A DNA stretch of 64,000 bases from Desmodesmus armatus. Lineage: Eukaryota > Chlorophyta > Chlorophyceae > Sphaeropleales > Scenedesmaceae. A program made the translations under genes and the position numbers. Location: contig VIIQ02000001.1 of NCBI GenBank assembly GCA_007449985.2, positions 1,049,501 through 1,113,500 of the forward strand, read 5' to 3'. Shown here piece by piece: positions 1 through 13,191 of this stretch. The notes under the pieces were generated by a model. It saw only the letters and a program-made list of their open reading frames with translations. It made no database searches and was not told where the DNA came from. The number at the start of each line of letters is the position of its first letter. Within the stretch, counting starts at the first letter, position 1.

Positions 1-1885
1 CACCCTGCTGACGTATCATGCGTCGTCTGCCTGTGACACGATAGTCACCTGCACCTGCAAACGGTGCTATTCGCGCTGCTTGCGCACGGTGGCTGAGCTT
101 GATACAGACTTGAGCGCTTGCATCATTCTGGCTTCATCAGGGACTGGCTCTGATTGAGCAGATCCTGTGGAAGCAGCTGCTGCTGGTCATCTGGCACCAG
201 GATGTGCCATGCCGGGTGCCAGCTTACTGCTCCTAGGACATGTCATGCTTGTAGCTACCCATGCTATAGCGGCTAGCCCTGTGGCTTGCTACCAACGCTG
301 ATCCATGCTGAGCATGTACCGGCTCAGTGATCCCTTTTGCGGTTTGCTGTACTAGCAGGGCATCAGCTGGGGTCAGGAGAGACAGGAGTGAGGGGTGTAG
401 GTTATTAAACGACTCTATGTGGAGGGCAAGGGCATCTGCATGCCCATTGATCCATTCTCTCTCCCGTCTCTGCTTGCTGCCAATCCAACCAGGGTACTGG
501 CCATTGCTTGCAAGCAGCTGCTATTCTGTATGTCCTGTGCTGTGCTGTGCTATGCGCTGTTGGGGCCTCTGCCACACTGTGGCGCATGTTGCGCTATATG
601 TCTGCCTGGCATATGCACTGCACTCCTGCATGCATCTTGGGAGTGCCTGGCTATCTTTGCCCGAGCACCCTGTGGGAGGTGGGTCGGCCTGGGTGTACTG
701 CGGTCATCAACGCAATGATCCTGGCTGTCAAAGCTGGGTGTATCTGTTGCTAGGTGGGCTGCGGCATTGGGTCCAACCTTTGCAAGGGGATTTGCATGGT
801 CAACTTGAATAGCTCTGTTTTCATGGTGGAGGCTGTCTATGACAGACCCAGCCTGACTCTGGTGAGTGATTGGAGTGCTTTTTGTGTTGTTTGTTTCCAA
901 GAGGACTGCATTTGTAGTAGTGTGTGTTGTTGGCAGGTGTGTAGGTGTGTCCTTGGTGTGTGCATGTCAGGTGTTGGCCATATGCATTCTTGCAGGTGCT
1001 GCTGATTGCTGAAGTTCTTGTCCCTCATTGTTATGCGTGTTTTGCATTGTGTCAGGCTTTGATAGCTGCTCAGTGTCACAGTGTCCGTCCTGATGCTTAG
1101 ACCCTACCAGGGCCTATCAGTAATCACTGGCCCGCTGCCATGCAGCGCTGCATGGAAGCGGCAACCACAGGAAGGGGATGGAGCCCCTGAACTCACCCCT
1201 TCACACCTGCGGCAATGATGTCACTGCCTCTTCATGTTCAGCGTGCAGCAACAGCTGTGGCCTTTTTTTGTGAGGTGCCATGCTGAGGTAGAATAACCGG
1301 GTGTGAGTGGAGTGTAATGTGCCATCGGGCAGTGAGGGGGCTTGCAGCACAGCTGCTGCATCTGAAGCATCTGCTGCAATGTTTGCATACAGCCCTCTGC
1401 AAGTCAAATAGCCTTGCAAGCAGGGACACCTGGCCGCCATCACGGGTCACCATCACTGGCGGCACTTCTGGCATTGTTTTGTGTGTGTATGTTCAGATAA
1501 CTCTATTGGGATGGTTGAGGTGAGGAGCACAGCGCAGTGTCCTGTGCATGCCCTTGCGCTGGGAGTGTTGATGTGTTCGGGTGTTGCTCTGCAGTGTGCT
1601 GCCTTTTGGACTGAGTAGGGTTTTGCTTTACAAGGCAGTACATATAGTGCAAGTGTTGCCGTATGAGCTTTGTTTGGCTCCTGAAAGGGCGATCAGGCAA
1701 GGCCCTGATCCAGTAAAGCAGTAGTAGTAGCAATATGTGTGTATCAACGTGTGCAGGTGTTGTTAGTTGTAACAGTAAGGCTGATTTCTGAGTGAACCTT
1801 GGCTGAGAAATATGCCTTGCACCCCCAAACTGATAGTAGCAGATGACAAAATGAACCCCAACCATAAAGTTACACAGGCAGAGGC
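1..1885. other. No recognisable gene
   Basis: Only short overlapping open frames with biased, Cys-rich translations occur here, and none shows a known domain or a convincing splice pattern. The stretch lies downstream of the 3' end of the pseudouridine synthase gene and may include its 3' untranslated region. A TGTAA motif, the usual green-algal polyadenylation signal, lies on the minus strand at 1870-1874, just after that gene's stop codon. Confidence 0.5.
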
Positions 1886-4800
1886 TCACATTCCTGCTGG
1901 CAAATTGAGCCCCAGCATCTGCAATGCTGCCTCAAAGTCTGCATGCAAGGGTGCAACAAACTTCATCGGCTGCTGCGTCACAGGGTGCTGCAGCGCCAGC
2001 GCACGAGCATGCAAGGCCTGCACAAGACAGCACAGCAGCAAACAGCACTCAAGACACTGACATCAACAGTTGCGTGTGGTCCCCGGTTGATCCAGACCCT
2101 AGAAATGTTTTCACTGTGCATCCCTGACCAATTCACGCATTGCCATCCTGGCTATCCTCCTGACTATCCTCATCAGGGTGCCAAACTACTAAGCAAGCCA
2201 GTGGGGAGCTGCCCTAGTAGCCAGCGCACCGTCGCGCAAACTTGCACAGCGTATGCAGCCATATGGCTGCCGAAACTGGCACAAAGAGGCGAGGGGCTCC
2301 AGCAGTCAGCACACAAATAGATGCAAATGTCCTGGCTCTGCCACGCCCACCCACCTGCCTGCCGATCCAAGGCCCTGTAACTCCGTACACCTCGTCACCA
2401 ATGAGCGGGTGGCCTAGGTGAGCCATGTGTAGCCTGATTTGGTGCGTCCGGCCCGTCTTGGGATAGCACCGGACCAGCGCGACTCCACGCAAGCTGTCAC
2501 GCGCTGTGGAGCCCGGCTCGCCCCCGCGCTCATGGAACAGCGTGCCCTCCTCACACATTGGCCGCAGGTCAATGTCGGGGTTGACTGATAAGACCTGACG
2601 GGGCGGCAGCAGGTGCAGCATCAGCGAGCAGAGGTGGTGGTGAGTTGGTAGACGTGTAGAAATGCCATGCAGGATCCAGCGCACCATAGCATGCACAAGC
2701 ATGTCACACATTCCTGTGCCAAGCAATGATGATGCCGCAGGGATTGCAGCAGGGCTGCAAGTGTGTGCCGTGAGGCCGCAACAGCAGAGCACCCCCATCA
2801 CCAGGCAGCAGTTCACGGCCCACCCACTGTACCAGCTAAGCTGCAATCCATTACAAGCAGTGCTGGCGGCTCTGCGTGCTGTGACGCTGCAATAGCAGGG
2901 CACCCCCACCAACCCCATGCATCAGCATTCCGTGCAACAGCAGTGCTCACCTCCACATGTGTGAGCGCAGGTTTGCCGCTGGGTGTTATGCAGCGGGCTG
3001 TGTCGTACAGCTGGTGCCGGTCGATGGGGGCGTTGACACTGAACACGTGCCGCCCACTTTGCTGCTGCAGCTCAGCTGCCTGCTGCATCTGCTGCTCGTG
3101 TGCTGGCGGCTGGGGGATGCCTACAGTGATTGCAAGGTACTCCTTGCTGACTGTGCGCTCCCTGCACAATGGCACCAGCAGTAGCAGCAACAGGTGTCAG
3201 TACATACTTTGACAGTGCTCAGGGACTTCTTCACGCGTTGCAGTCGTGCTTTGCAACGGCGCCTTACACAAATCACAAGCAAAGCCAGAGCTGCCGCCCC
3301 AGCACACATGTTCATTGGCAGCTTTGAACTAGAGGTTAAGTAGGCATGTTGAGCTGCCGTTGTGTTTAGCTGCCGCTCGGCACTCACAGCTGTTTAACTG
3401 CCGCTCGGCAATCACAGCTGTTTCGCTGCCGCATGTCACGCCGCAGCTGTCGAGCTGCCGCATGTCACGCCGCAGCTGCCTGTGTGTGTGCCTCCCAGTG
3501 CTACACGCTCACACCAGCTGCAGACATGCATGTCGGCCACCAGCTGGGCTGCTGTTGCAGTCCACAGCAACCAATGCTTGCGTGCAACCGCAAAAGTGCG
3601 TTGTGTGGTGTGTTGCTGGGCCTTTGGTGCCTTGCTGTGTGGTGGTTGTTGTGCTATCAGTTCACGCACTGCATTGTGTGTGTAGAATAGCGTGATATAT
3701 TGACGTAACTCATTGATTCTGTAGAATCTACATAGAGTAGAATTCACAGGGTACCCCCCCCCCCTTAGGCATGAGTTGGTTGCAGCGCTGCTGTGGCTTT
3801 GGTTGCTGCTGGCGTTTGCGGCTGGCACTTGGCTGCTGCTGCTGCTGCTGCTGTTGTTGTTGTTGCTGCTGCTGATCCAACTATGCTTGCATACGCTAGG
3901 ATTGCCTGGTGCGGGCAGATCATCTGAGTGGGGCCACGATGGGGTGCTGCTGCAGTTGCTGTTCTGCCAGCAGCCAGCTGCTGTGCTGCAGTGCAGGCAG
4001 CCCGGCCCCGCTGGTCCAGCACTTCTTCATCGCTACCGTCCTTGAGCAGCTGCAGCAACGTTTCCTTGTCCTGATCTGTGGCAATGCAGTTGTTCTCAGG
4101 AACAACAGGTGCCGATGTGCCGTGCACAAACCTGCAGACTGTGACTGATCGCCTGCCCACACAGCTTGGCAGTTCTGCCGGATGAATCATGTCGTACGTA
4201 GAATTGTGCAATGACGGGTCAGGAACATTGTGTGCTGTCTCACAAGGCGTTGGTCTGGCTGCTGTATGTAACTGTCAGACACGGCGTGGGCCGAGGGCCG
4301 ATGGCCGTTGAAGTCAGTTTACATAGACAGCGACAGCGTTCCTGGCAAGCAGCACTATTTCTGCGCGCACAAAGAGAGCTATACAGTGTGTATATCATCA
4401 TCGCGACACGATATATCGGATTGCCTCAACATTGCAAACAAACGACCGTGTGCAGACTGCCTTGCCAACAGGCACGCAATGGCCGATTCGACAAGCTTAT
4501 AATTGTTTGCAAAACCTAGGCAATGCATTGGTATAGCTGCATGGAGCGTGCGTAGGCCCATGTTGCTGGAACCGCGTTATTGCATTTTTGCGGGCCGGGA
4601 ATTGTGCAACATTCGGGGTAGTCTCAACATGCAAATACAGCATGACAGATTGAGAGACACAGCCAACCGTGTGATCTGGAGGGACAGCAAAGCCGCTCAC
4701 CTGAACTGCTTGTTCACGCCCGGCACCACCTCCCGCCGCTTGCCAAACAGCAGCAGGCCACTGGTGTTGTAGTCCAGCCGGTGCACCACGTACGGCTTGA

Positions 4801-7192
4801 CAGCAGCAACATGGCTGGCACGCGGCTGCTTGTCCTGCTGCTGCTGCTGCTCCTGCTGTACTGTGGAAGCTGCATTGCTGGAGGGTTCAGCTGCAGCAGC
4901 AGTAGCAGCAGCTTCACCAGGTATACTGCCGTCCTCCCCAGCAGCAGCAGCGGCAGTGGCGGCTTCAGATCCACTGCTGCCAACAGCAGCAGCAGTAGCA
5001 GCAGCAGCAGCTCCTGCTGCCGTCCTGCTGAAATGCGCCAGCAGCATGTTGACGATGCTGCCGCCCTGCCAGCGGTGTACGGGTGCTGTGTGGAAGCCGA
5101 CTGCCTTGTTGACTGCAACAAAGTCTGCGTCTTCGTACACAACGTCCAGGGGGGTGTCGTGGTCCAGGGCGATGGGAACGCTGCGCATGGCTTGGCGCAA
5201 CAGACGCTCGGCCCTGTGAGTGAGGGGGCAGGCCGGCAGGAAGGCAGGTAGGCAGGCAAGCAGGCAGGACAGAACTCAAGACGGTCAGTCAGTCAGTCAG
5301 GCGGGCACATGACAGCGGCTATCTATGACCAGCAGGGGCATATGATTAACACTATGCATTATTGAGACACACACGCAGTGCAAGACCTACGAGGCTGATT
5401 TGTTACCTCACTATGCACTTCAGTGTCTCACGTAGGCCTCCAAGCAATGTGGCGGCTAACAGCACTGAGCCCGCTAGGTTGAGCCTTGGCCTGTGCTGCT
5501 GGTGTGAACCTGAGCTGCACTGCACTGCTCTGCACCATACTGTGCTTTACTGCATTGCACACTACCGCACCCTGTACTGCACCGTGCAGTACTGTGCTGT
5601 AGTGTGTACATCACCGCATCAGCGCTGTACCGCAATCACTATTGGTGCCACTGTGCAAACCGATCACAACGTCACCGCACACCCTGTCACCGTACCCCCT
5701 ACCTTGCCAGCGGCACTCCCAGCTCTGCAGCTATGTCCTTAGGTGCTTCAGCAATGCGGTGACGGGTGTGCTTGCTGTAGCCTCCCTCGAAGCCCTCATC
5801 ACCCCCACCAGCAGCAGCAACATCATCATCATCATCTTCACCCGACGGGTCTTCATCACTGCTGCTGCTGCTTACCGGCACTGCTGCTGCTGCTGGCGCC
5901 GCCGTCGCTCCTGCTGCTGCTGCTGGCGCCTCCGCCGCCGCCGCTGCTGCTGTCACAGGCGCTGCTGCTGCTGCTGCTGGTGCTGCTGCCGGCAGCTTGC
6001 TGGTGAGGAAGGTGATCTCCAGTGCCCGCCTGCGCTTCTGATGCTCACCGGCTGCTGCTGCTGTGATGACAGACTGAAGTACCTCAGGCTTGTCTGCATT
6101 GGATTGCATCTGCAGACGTGACAGCACACACATGGCTTCAGCACTCACCACATTGTCCAAGGACAAAAATACTGCAGGCGTACTAGTCAAATTCGCTGCG
6201 CAGTGTTGTTCACGCAGGCTGGTTTGACAGCTGCCGCAGCCTTTGTGAAGGATCAGTTGCAAGGCTTGCCCACCTTTGCCCTTGCTTCTGGCGTGAGTAG
6301 GTCAGGGCAGCAGCTGTCCATGTGCCGCAGGATGCCGCCCATTCTCATGGTCAGCACCCCACATGCTGGGCAGTTGTGGCGGGGTTTAGCTGCCTTCTTG
6401 GCCATGCTTGCTGCTATCTTCTGACGGATGGCCTCCCGTGTTGCCTCGTCCATGTGTCTGTCCTGCTTGTGTTTGCGCTTGGTCTTGGTGAGAGCCATCA
6501 CCTCCTCTACGGTTTGATCTGTGCAGCAGCAGAAGGAAGGAAGTGAGGCACGATAGGGTGTTTGGGTGCGCGTGTGGGGTGGGGTGGGGTGGGGGGATGA
6601 GGGGGGGGGGTGCAGTACAAGGGTCCAGTACTGTGCATACTGCATGGCTTTGCTTGGTGTTTGTGGGTAGGAGGGTGAGTGGGTGAGTGGGTGGGTGGGT
6701 GGGGTGCTTGGTCGGGGCCATCACCTCCTCTACGGTTTGGTCTGTGCAGCAGCAGCAGGGAGGACAGCAGCAGATGGGAGAGATGTGAAGAGCAGTGAGA
6801 TGTTGCCGTGCCGTGTTGTGCTGGTGCCCTTGGCTGTAAGAGGAGCACTGTTGTGGGAGCGGCCAGCATGCCGCATGACAGGGGGGGGGGGGGGGGGGGG
6901 GGGCATTTGGAGTGTGTGTGCCTGCGTGCTGAAAGGTCCCTTCAGCTCAGATTCAGCTCGGTTTCGAATGCAGCAGTGAGTTTTGGAACAAACAGTTACA
7001 GTGCCGACGTGATGGCACCAAAGTGCCTGTGCCGGCATGCACACCTGTAAAGGAGAAGTCAGGTGCTTGCTGCTGGTATGTGGGGTGCTGCAGGTTCCCC
7101 AACACCTCCATCGCCGATACTGCCTGCTCCAGCTGGTTCTCTGGTACAGTAGCTACAGGCCTGTGTGTGATGCTGGGTTTATCAGGGCCCAT
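1886..7192 (-). CDS. RluA-family RNA pseudouridine synthase with N-terminal extension
   Basis: Isomerises uridine to pseudouridine in RNA. Exons joined by phase, in transcript order: 7192-7045, 6518-6274, 6109-5703, 5213-4701, 3161-2951, 2594-2355, 2017-1886; together 632 codons (631 aa) with no stop. The catalytic motif [15 protein letters not shown] lies near residue 411 with Asp414 as the expected nucleophile (4772-4774). Later family motifs are [44 protein letters not shown] and [16 protein letters not shown]. Residues about 50-131 are basic, with a Cys/His cluster (CPACG, HMDSCC) that could bind zinc. Residues about 132-267 are Ala/Glu/Asp-rich and end in a helix that splices cleanly into the synthase domain. 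Nearly all the catalytic exon is standard except an Ala/Gln insert before HRLD. The 5' exon is the least certain: an in-frame upstream exon is possible and the ATG at 7192 is the simplest start. Whether it acts in an organelle cannot be told. Confidence 0.88.
3364..3480. repeat. Short tandem repeats in intron
   Basis: Two adjacent tandem arrays lie inside the 1.5 kb intron of the pseudouridine synthase gene. One repeats a unit of about 30 bp containing GCTGCCGCTCGGCA twice. The next repeats a unit containing GCCGCATGTCACGCCGCAG twice. They share CAGCTG and GCTGCCG words, so they may derive from one another. Confidence 0.7.
3831..3875. repeat. CTG/TTG trinucleotide tract in intron
   Basis: An imperfect (CTG)n-(TTG)n-(CTG)n run in the same intron of the pseudouridine synthase gene. 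It is typical of the microsatellite load of this window and has no coding role here. Confidence 0.8.
6479..6785 (-). repeat. Duplicated exon start with G-rich spacer
   Basis: The acceptor and first codons of the pseudouridine synthase exon at 6518 (CAG then codons for QTVEEVMA) recur almost identically at about 6717-6785, with the same run of Leu codons before the acceptor. Between them lies a G-rich minisatellite on the plus strand (GGGTGAGTGGGTGGGT-like, about 6567-6715). The upstream copy has no usable donor after its few codons, so it is probably a vestigial duplicate. The proximal copy keeps the frame with both neighbouring exons. Confidence 0.7.
6881..6903. repeat. Homopolymer of 23 G
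   Basis: An uninterrupted run of 23 G on the plus strand, inside an intron of the minus-strand pseudouridine synthase gene (C-run in the transcript). It could form a G-quadruplex. Its exact length in the genome is likely to be poorly determined. Confidence 0.85.
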
Positions 7193-10100
7193 CCTGACCA
7201 CCACTAGGGACCGCCTGCTGCTGCAGAGGAGCCTCCTGATTTGACCGGATGGGTGTCTTAGGTGGCAGGCACACATCACATGACTGGTGTCTCTGCCTTG
7301 CTGTGATGGCAGCACTTCTACTGCTGTGACTGCTGTTGCTGCTGCTACTGCTGTGGCTATTGCAGAAGTGTGCTGAACCTAGAGCTTGCCTCGAAAATAC
7401 GCTTAGTGATGTGGCAATCTCAGCTGCATTTGCAACGTGCAGTACAGGGTGCGGAGGGAGCAAGCGACTTGCACAATGCAACCCTGGATCCTCAACGACA
7501 GTTCAAAAAGCCGGGTCAGGTCCCGACCACCCCATGCGATTTACACAGGCTGTGTCATACCAGCCTTATGCAATGATGTGCGGGTTTGCCAAGGCCCACC
7601 ATCGCTGGTTGCAGAAGTTCATGGTGCATTGTGGGGTGATGGCCAGGTGGGGTGTTGGAAGTGTAGTAACCAGCCTAGTAAAACTGTCACAAGCGTCAAC
7701 AAAAATGCGGATGCAGGATTTGAGCTGTGGCATGCAAGGACCCGCATGGTTGACTGTGTAGAAAGTAGAGGCCAGCAGGGAGTGATTTTACTGGGTGAGA
7801 TGCGCACATGCACTGCACTGCAGGCCTAGGGTGTGCACGGACGCGATTGAAAGTGGGTGAGGGAGCCCATGGGTTTTTGTAAGGCATGCATGTTGGTCAA
7901 AGCCGGACACTGGCAGTACGCATGTAGAGACGGGGTCGTCGTTTTGATAGAAGCTCCCACACTCCTGCCTGCAGGGCGCAAGCCAACTGCAACTTCAGCA
8001 GAACAGCTGAACCCTTCTCTCAACTCTGTGTTACAAAGCAGGACAGATGCCATGCTGACATTATGAAATACTCTTCTCACCACAGCCACACCTACATGCT
8101 TGATACTGACTGGCCAACGACTGCATGATGCCACAATGACCTCACTGTGCCTGATACACCCCGCACAATACATAAGCAGGCAGTCGTCATCATCAATAAA
8201 ATTGCTCAACACTTGGCACAACATGGGCCAAACGACAATCGACAAAGTGAGCTCCGTGCCCCAGTCACCCATTTGCTGTCCGTCCATAAGCAGGGCTTGA
8301 AACCTACCTAGGCACTTGCAGAGCCCACCACAAGCCACAACCCTCACAAACTCACAAACACCGTCCAAATATAGGCAAAACACTGTCAAAATCGCCCAGA
8401 AAACCCTGCCACCCACCGCGCATGCCAACATAACTAATAGGTAGCTCTGCACACACGCGTGAAAGGAATACGGTCGAGGACTCTGGCCGAACACAGTCAT
8501 TGAGGCAAACCAGCATCCCAGCTGCTTACCGCTGCCCGGGAGGAAACCACAGCTTGTGAATGTCTGTGGCAACCTCGCACCGAGCATGCGCCATGCTCTG
8601 TGCACGTGCATTGAATGCGCACACAGCGCAGCTTGTTTGGTGTCAGAAAAGCCAGCACCTTTGCTGCTTATGGTGGCCATAAGCCAAAGGCAATGCTGAG
8701 CAAAGAGCAAGGAATACGTATTGGCCCCAGTGCCGCTGTGCATGTGAGCAAGAGCACACCACACCAAAACGCAGCACCGGCACTCTCAGCCCGACAGAGC
8801 AAGCCACAAGCGAGTGCAGGAGACCTGCACTGCCTCAATGCCAGCACTCCTCCAAGCACTTGCAGCAGTGACGCAACACATGTAATTGCTGAGACAATCA
8901 AATGCATGCTTGCTGCTCTTCAAACCGCTCGCTTCCCCCACCTTACCCAGTCCACCTTGCTGCTTGCGATGCGGCTTGCAAAGCCACAAAAGGGTGGCCC
9001 CTAGCCCTCACAAACAACCCTGCAGCAAGGTGCACAAGGTGGTTCCAACCACCAATGGGAAGGCACCCTTCTGTCAACATGATAAAAGAACCATGCATGA
9101 CATACTATCTTCATGCATAGCATCCCACCTCCACAACATCATGTGCTACTGCCACTGCTGCGGCAAAACAAGCTTGCAACACTACATCGCATTGCGCAGG
9201 CAACCACCAACGGGGTGAGAATACGCGGGTGAAACCTGCAATGAGCTACCATCCATCGACTTTTATCACACCACACCAAAGAAAAAAAGCAGGCGCCAAG
9301 GGGCCATGCAAAGAGAAAGACCGAGCAAGAGACAAGCGCACCAAATACAGCCACGCCCGGAGCCAGCCCATGTGTGCGGTACACCGGCATGCATCAAGAC
9401 AAGCTTCCTGCTGGGTGCAACCAGCAGTAGCTGACGAATGAAGAGAGTGCAGGCAGCATGGCTGGATGCGCAAGTCCGCGCCCCACGCCACCGGCATTCC
9501 TTCTTTCCACCAGCCCTGCTGCCCACACTCTCTAAATGGCAGCCGCAAGGATACATGCACAAGCAACTGAGCATGCATGAGCGCAACTGAAATACTCGCT
9601 CCACAAAACAAAAAAGTGAGACAAACAAAGAGTGAAACAAAGAGTAAAAGCAAGCAGGTGTGTGTGCCATCAGGGTCATGCAACTTCATACCTTCCATGC
9701 ATGCCCATACCATGCGGAACGCAACATAGGCGCGCTAGTGACAAACCAGGAATAGCTGCCCCATAAATACTCAAGCACACACACTCCACAGCTTCTCACA
9801 CGGAACTTCGCAAAACCGCTGCCCATCCTCCCTCCTTGGTCAAACGACATGACATCCTTGCTCCTTAGTCAAACAGACAACAATGCAGACACACATAGTG
9901 TCTTACAGACATAAGGCGTGACACACACAAACCACTTTCAACACGGGCACAACAACAAACTGCAGAACGCAGAGTGCCCTTACACGTAACAAAAGGGACA
10001 AAGGGCTTCATCCCCTGCACTCCCTGGACTAAGCACTGCAGTCACTCACACCGTGCGCATGGGACCACTGCTGCAGCAGCTTGCAAACCAAGCCGCAGCC

Positions 10101-13100
10101 ACACACACGGTGTGTGCACAACAACACGATACACACACAAGGTGTGCATCAGAGACATGGCGGGGAGTGATGACGAAACAACACCAAACAGACAGACACC
10201 AAGCCAGCAACCTGGTGCAGGTGCAATCAGAGGCCGTGCGGCCATCACCTACCCAGCTGCTTTGCCTGTACCCGTGTACTGTCTGTGCCAATGCGCCTAA
10301 TGAGCCAGGTGCACCAGCTGTGGATGGATGTGACCCTTGGGCCGCCACAAGCTGCAGCGCCCTTTGACCGACCCCGCAGTACACAGTCTACTGAACAGCT
10401 GTACTGCATGAAAAGCTGTACTGCCGACAGCATTTGTGTGTCAGCCCATACCAGGCCTGTCAGCTTTATGTGTGCAGCCTGCAGTGAGACCACAGACTGC
10501 TGAAAGGTGCCACATGGCACAAACGGAACCAAAGGAGGCTGTGAGAACACACAGGTGCAAGCCGAACACACACCAGGGGTACCAACACAAGTACCGCGTG
10601 CTGTAGAATGAGGTGGGCCTACTACCACCCCACGTTGTTACTGGGCCAACCAAGCTGCTTCTCCGAACTGCCCGGCTAGCTGCTTGTAGCAACAGTGCTG
10701 CAAATGCTGCCACTACGCGACGGCTGTTGCCTGCCTGCTGCTGCCACCACGTGCAACATGTGAATGCAGGCATGGCAACACCCGCCATAGACCCCAGTAC
10801 CCCATAGGACCGCAGGAAAGGAAGCATGTGCAAGCTGCGCAATCACTGGCCAGAGGAACAAACCGACGAGCAGTGCTGTACAGCGAGGAACTGCACACTC
10901 GAGCAATGAGACAGCAGCGCTGCCACAAACAACAGAGAAAGCCTGTCGCAAACCAGAGGAAGCGCCACATTGCTCTCCACGCAGATGACTGTAGTAGCCA
11001 CATGGCCATGCTTAACTGCGCGCACTGCTCTTGCTGCTGTGAGGGCGCGCTTGCCACGCATGCTGTGCAGCAGCATGCGGTCACACACTCTGCACTCGAC
11101 CACTTGTCAGCAAGGAGAATGCTGGTGTTGAAAGGTACAGAGCGCTCGCACATCAGCAAGTAACAGAATCCTTGCCCCCTCACACGTCGTAGACCGCGGC
11201 GCTGTGCCAAGCCCCTGGCACCCCTCCAACCCATGATACAGCACGTGCTTGCCACAAGCAGACACAATCGCCACACCAAGACCAAGACACTCGCAGCTCA
11301 TGCAAGCCAGCACACATGGTGCTGGCTGGCCTCCAAGCAATCACTGTTGGTCTACGACAGCAGTCTGAGAACAGCAGTTTGAGAGCAGCAGTGTGCGAAC
11401 AGCAGCAACACCACACATAACATGAGCCGGCAACAAACCCACACACTACAGGCCCCCAGAGGGCCTGAAAGGAACGACAAGAGCCAAGTGTGTGTGCCTG
11501 CTGCAATGGGAAGCTGCTGCTTGCTAAGCCCCAAGTACCTCCCTCTCTCCGCGCAATCTACATGCTGGCTTCCAGTCTGCATCTCAGCAGCAAAGAACGT
11601 AACAGCAAAGGGGTGATACAATGGCCCTACCTACTCTGTGGCAAGCTGCTTGGGTGTCTCTGGGCATCTCAGCACAGTAAGGTGCTTTGAAAGGAGGCAC
11701 ACACAAAAAAGGCGTACGACCGGGACACGGGACCAAGACAGGGGCACAGCCACTGACTGACTAACCAGCACACAAAGAACCACTACTTTGTTTCTGCCAC
11801 ATGGATGGAAAGGACGCAGATGACTGCACAGCTGCCTCAGGGACCCCGGCAGGACGCTTGCCTATCCTACCTGCCACTGCCATCACCCCGCTTGCCGCCT
11901 CTGCCAAAATGCTCAGATGGAGTGAAGCACACGAATGCCTTGCTTGCCTTCCTGCCACAAAAAGGCCCACCAAAGAAAGAGCCCACCGGCGCGCCAACCT
12001 GCCCCACGCGAAATGAACAGACCAGGAAAGACCCTGGACTCGCAATCTGCACACCCACCATCAATCTCACCATCACGACATGTCGCAAGCCACGTCGCAA
12101 GCCACGGGACGACCCACAATTGTGCCTGCAGTGCTGCCCAATAGTCCCCACACGTTGCGCTGGTGACAGATGCCTTCTGGCGATGCTATGACACAGCTGG
12201 CCAGAATTCGAGGCATACCCCACAACCAGGACCCAAACAGGCCTTCTTGACAATCATGCCCTGCAATGCCACAATCACCACCAACACACACCAAGACATC
12301 CCTGCACATGCTCACAATCTCGCGCAAATGCACGCGACGCGGACAGATACTGAGACACACGCACACACACAAGTGACCAGGGGAATCAAGGAGAAGCGTG
12401 ACCAGGGAGGCAGGCACATCACACACCCACACCACCACATTGGATTGCCCAAATCACCAATGCCAGACTGAATCCTGCTTGCTGCTGAGGGGAAGGTGTC
12501 TGCTTGCTTGCCAGCCACCAAGGGCCGAGTAGGAATGTGTGAGCATGCTCCGCGGAACTGTACACAACACAAGAAGCCGTGCTGGCATCACAACAAAATG
12601 CACTGCCAGCAAAAACCCCTACCCACAACCAGGCTTGGCCATGCACGGCACCACACAAAAGGTCGCCAGGACACACCACGATTTTTTTGTTGTGCAGCCG
12701 GGAACCTGATGTGCGCAGCAATGGGCTTGCAAGACGATCCCCTCCCCCCACATGGCTTGAGCTCTGTCCCAAGCAGCAGCAACACACCACCACACTTTCT
12801 TCTAGCTAGCCACAAGCACAGACACAGCTTGCAGAGAGTACTGTACGTTCGGCATCAGCACGCATACATATGTCCTGTCTCTTCATTGTGCAGAAACCAC
12901 CAGAGGTGACTCCAGCACAGCACCAACAACGGACGCATCAGCAACAGCATCAGTCACAAGCAGGTTGTGAAACCTGCTGGATGCACAGCAACAACATCTC
13001 ATAGCCAAGCAGTGCCAGCACAGGCATCACCTGCAGAGGCATCAGCGCATGCCACACCCTCCAGCACGACTGCCGGCAGGGCAGCCAGCCAGCCACTACA

Positions 13101-13191
13101 GGCACACACCAACATGCACACAGCATGCGCACTGCCAGTACCAACACAGCGCAAGCAGGGAGCGATCTGCACCCCACCGAGCGCAGGAACC
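7193..13191. other. Long region without recognisable gene
   Basis: About 6 kb between the start of the pseudouridine synthase gene and the stop codon of the PDDEXK_6 gene. From about 8.7 kb the plus strand is rich in A and C with many CACA words. The longest open frame is 313 codons on the minus strand (7826-8767), with no domain and an odd Cys/Val/Leu-rich composition, so it is probably fortuitous. Part of the region could be a long 3' untranslated region of the PDDEXK_6 gene, which is transcribed into it. I see no RNA gene, transposon ends or splice chain. Confidence 0.5.

Noticed and set aside
7826..8767. Minus-strand open frame of 313 codons
   Set aside because: No domain, odd Cys/Val/Leu-rich composition, no splice partners and no conserved motif. 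In 64 kb read in six frames, one open frame of this length can arise by chance.
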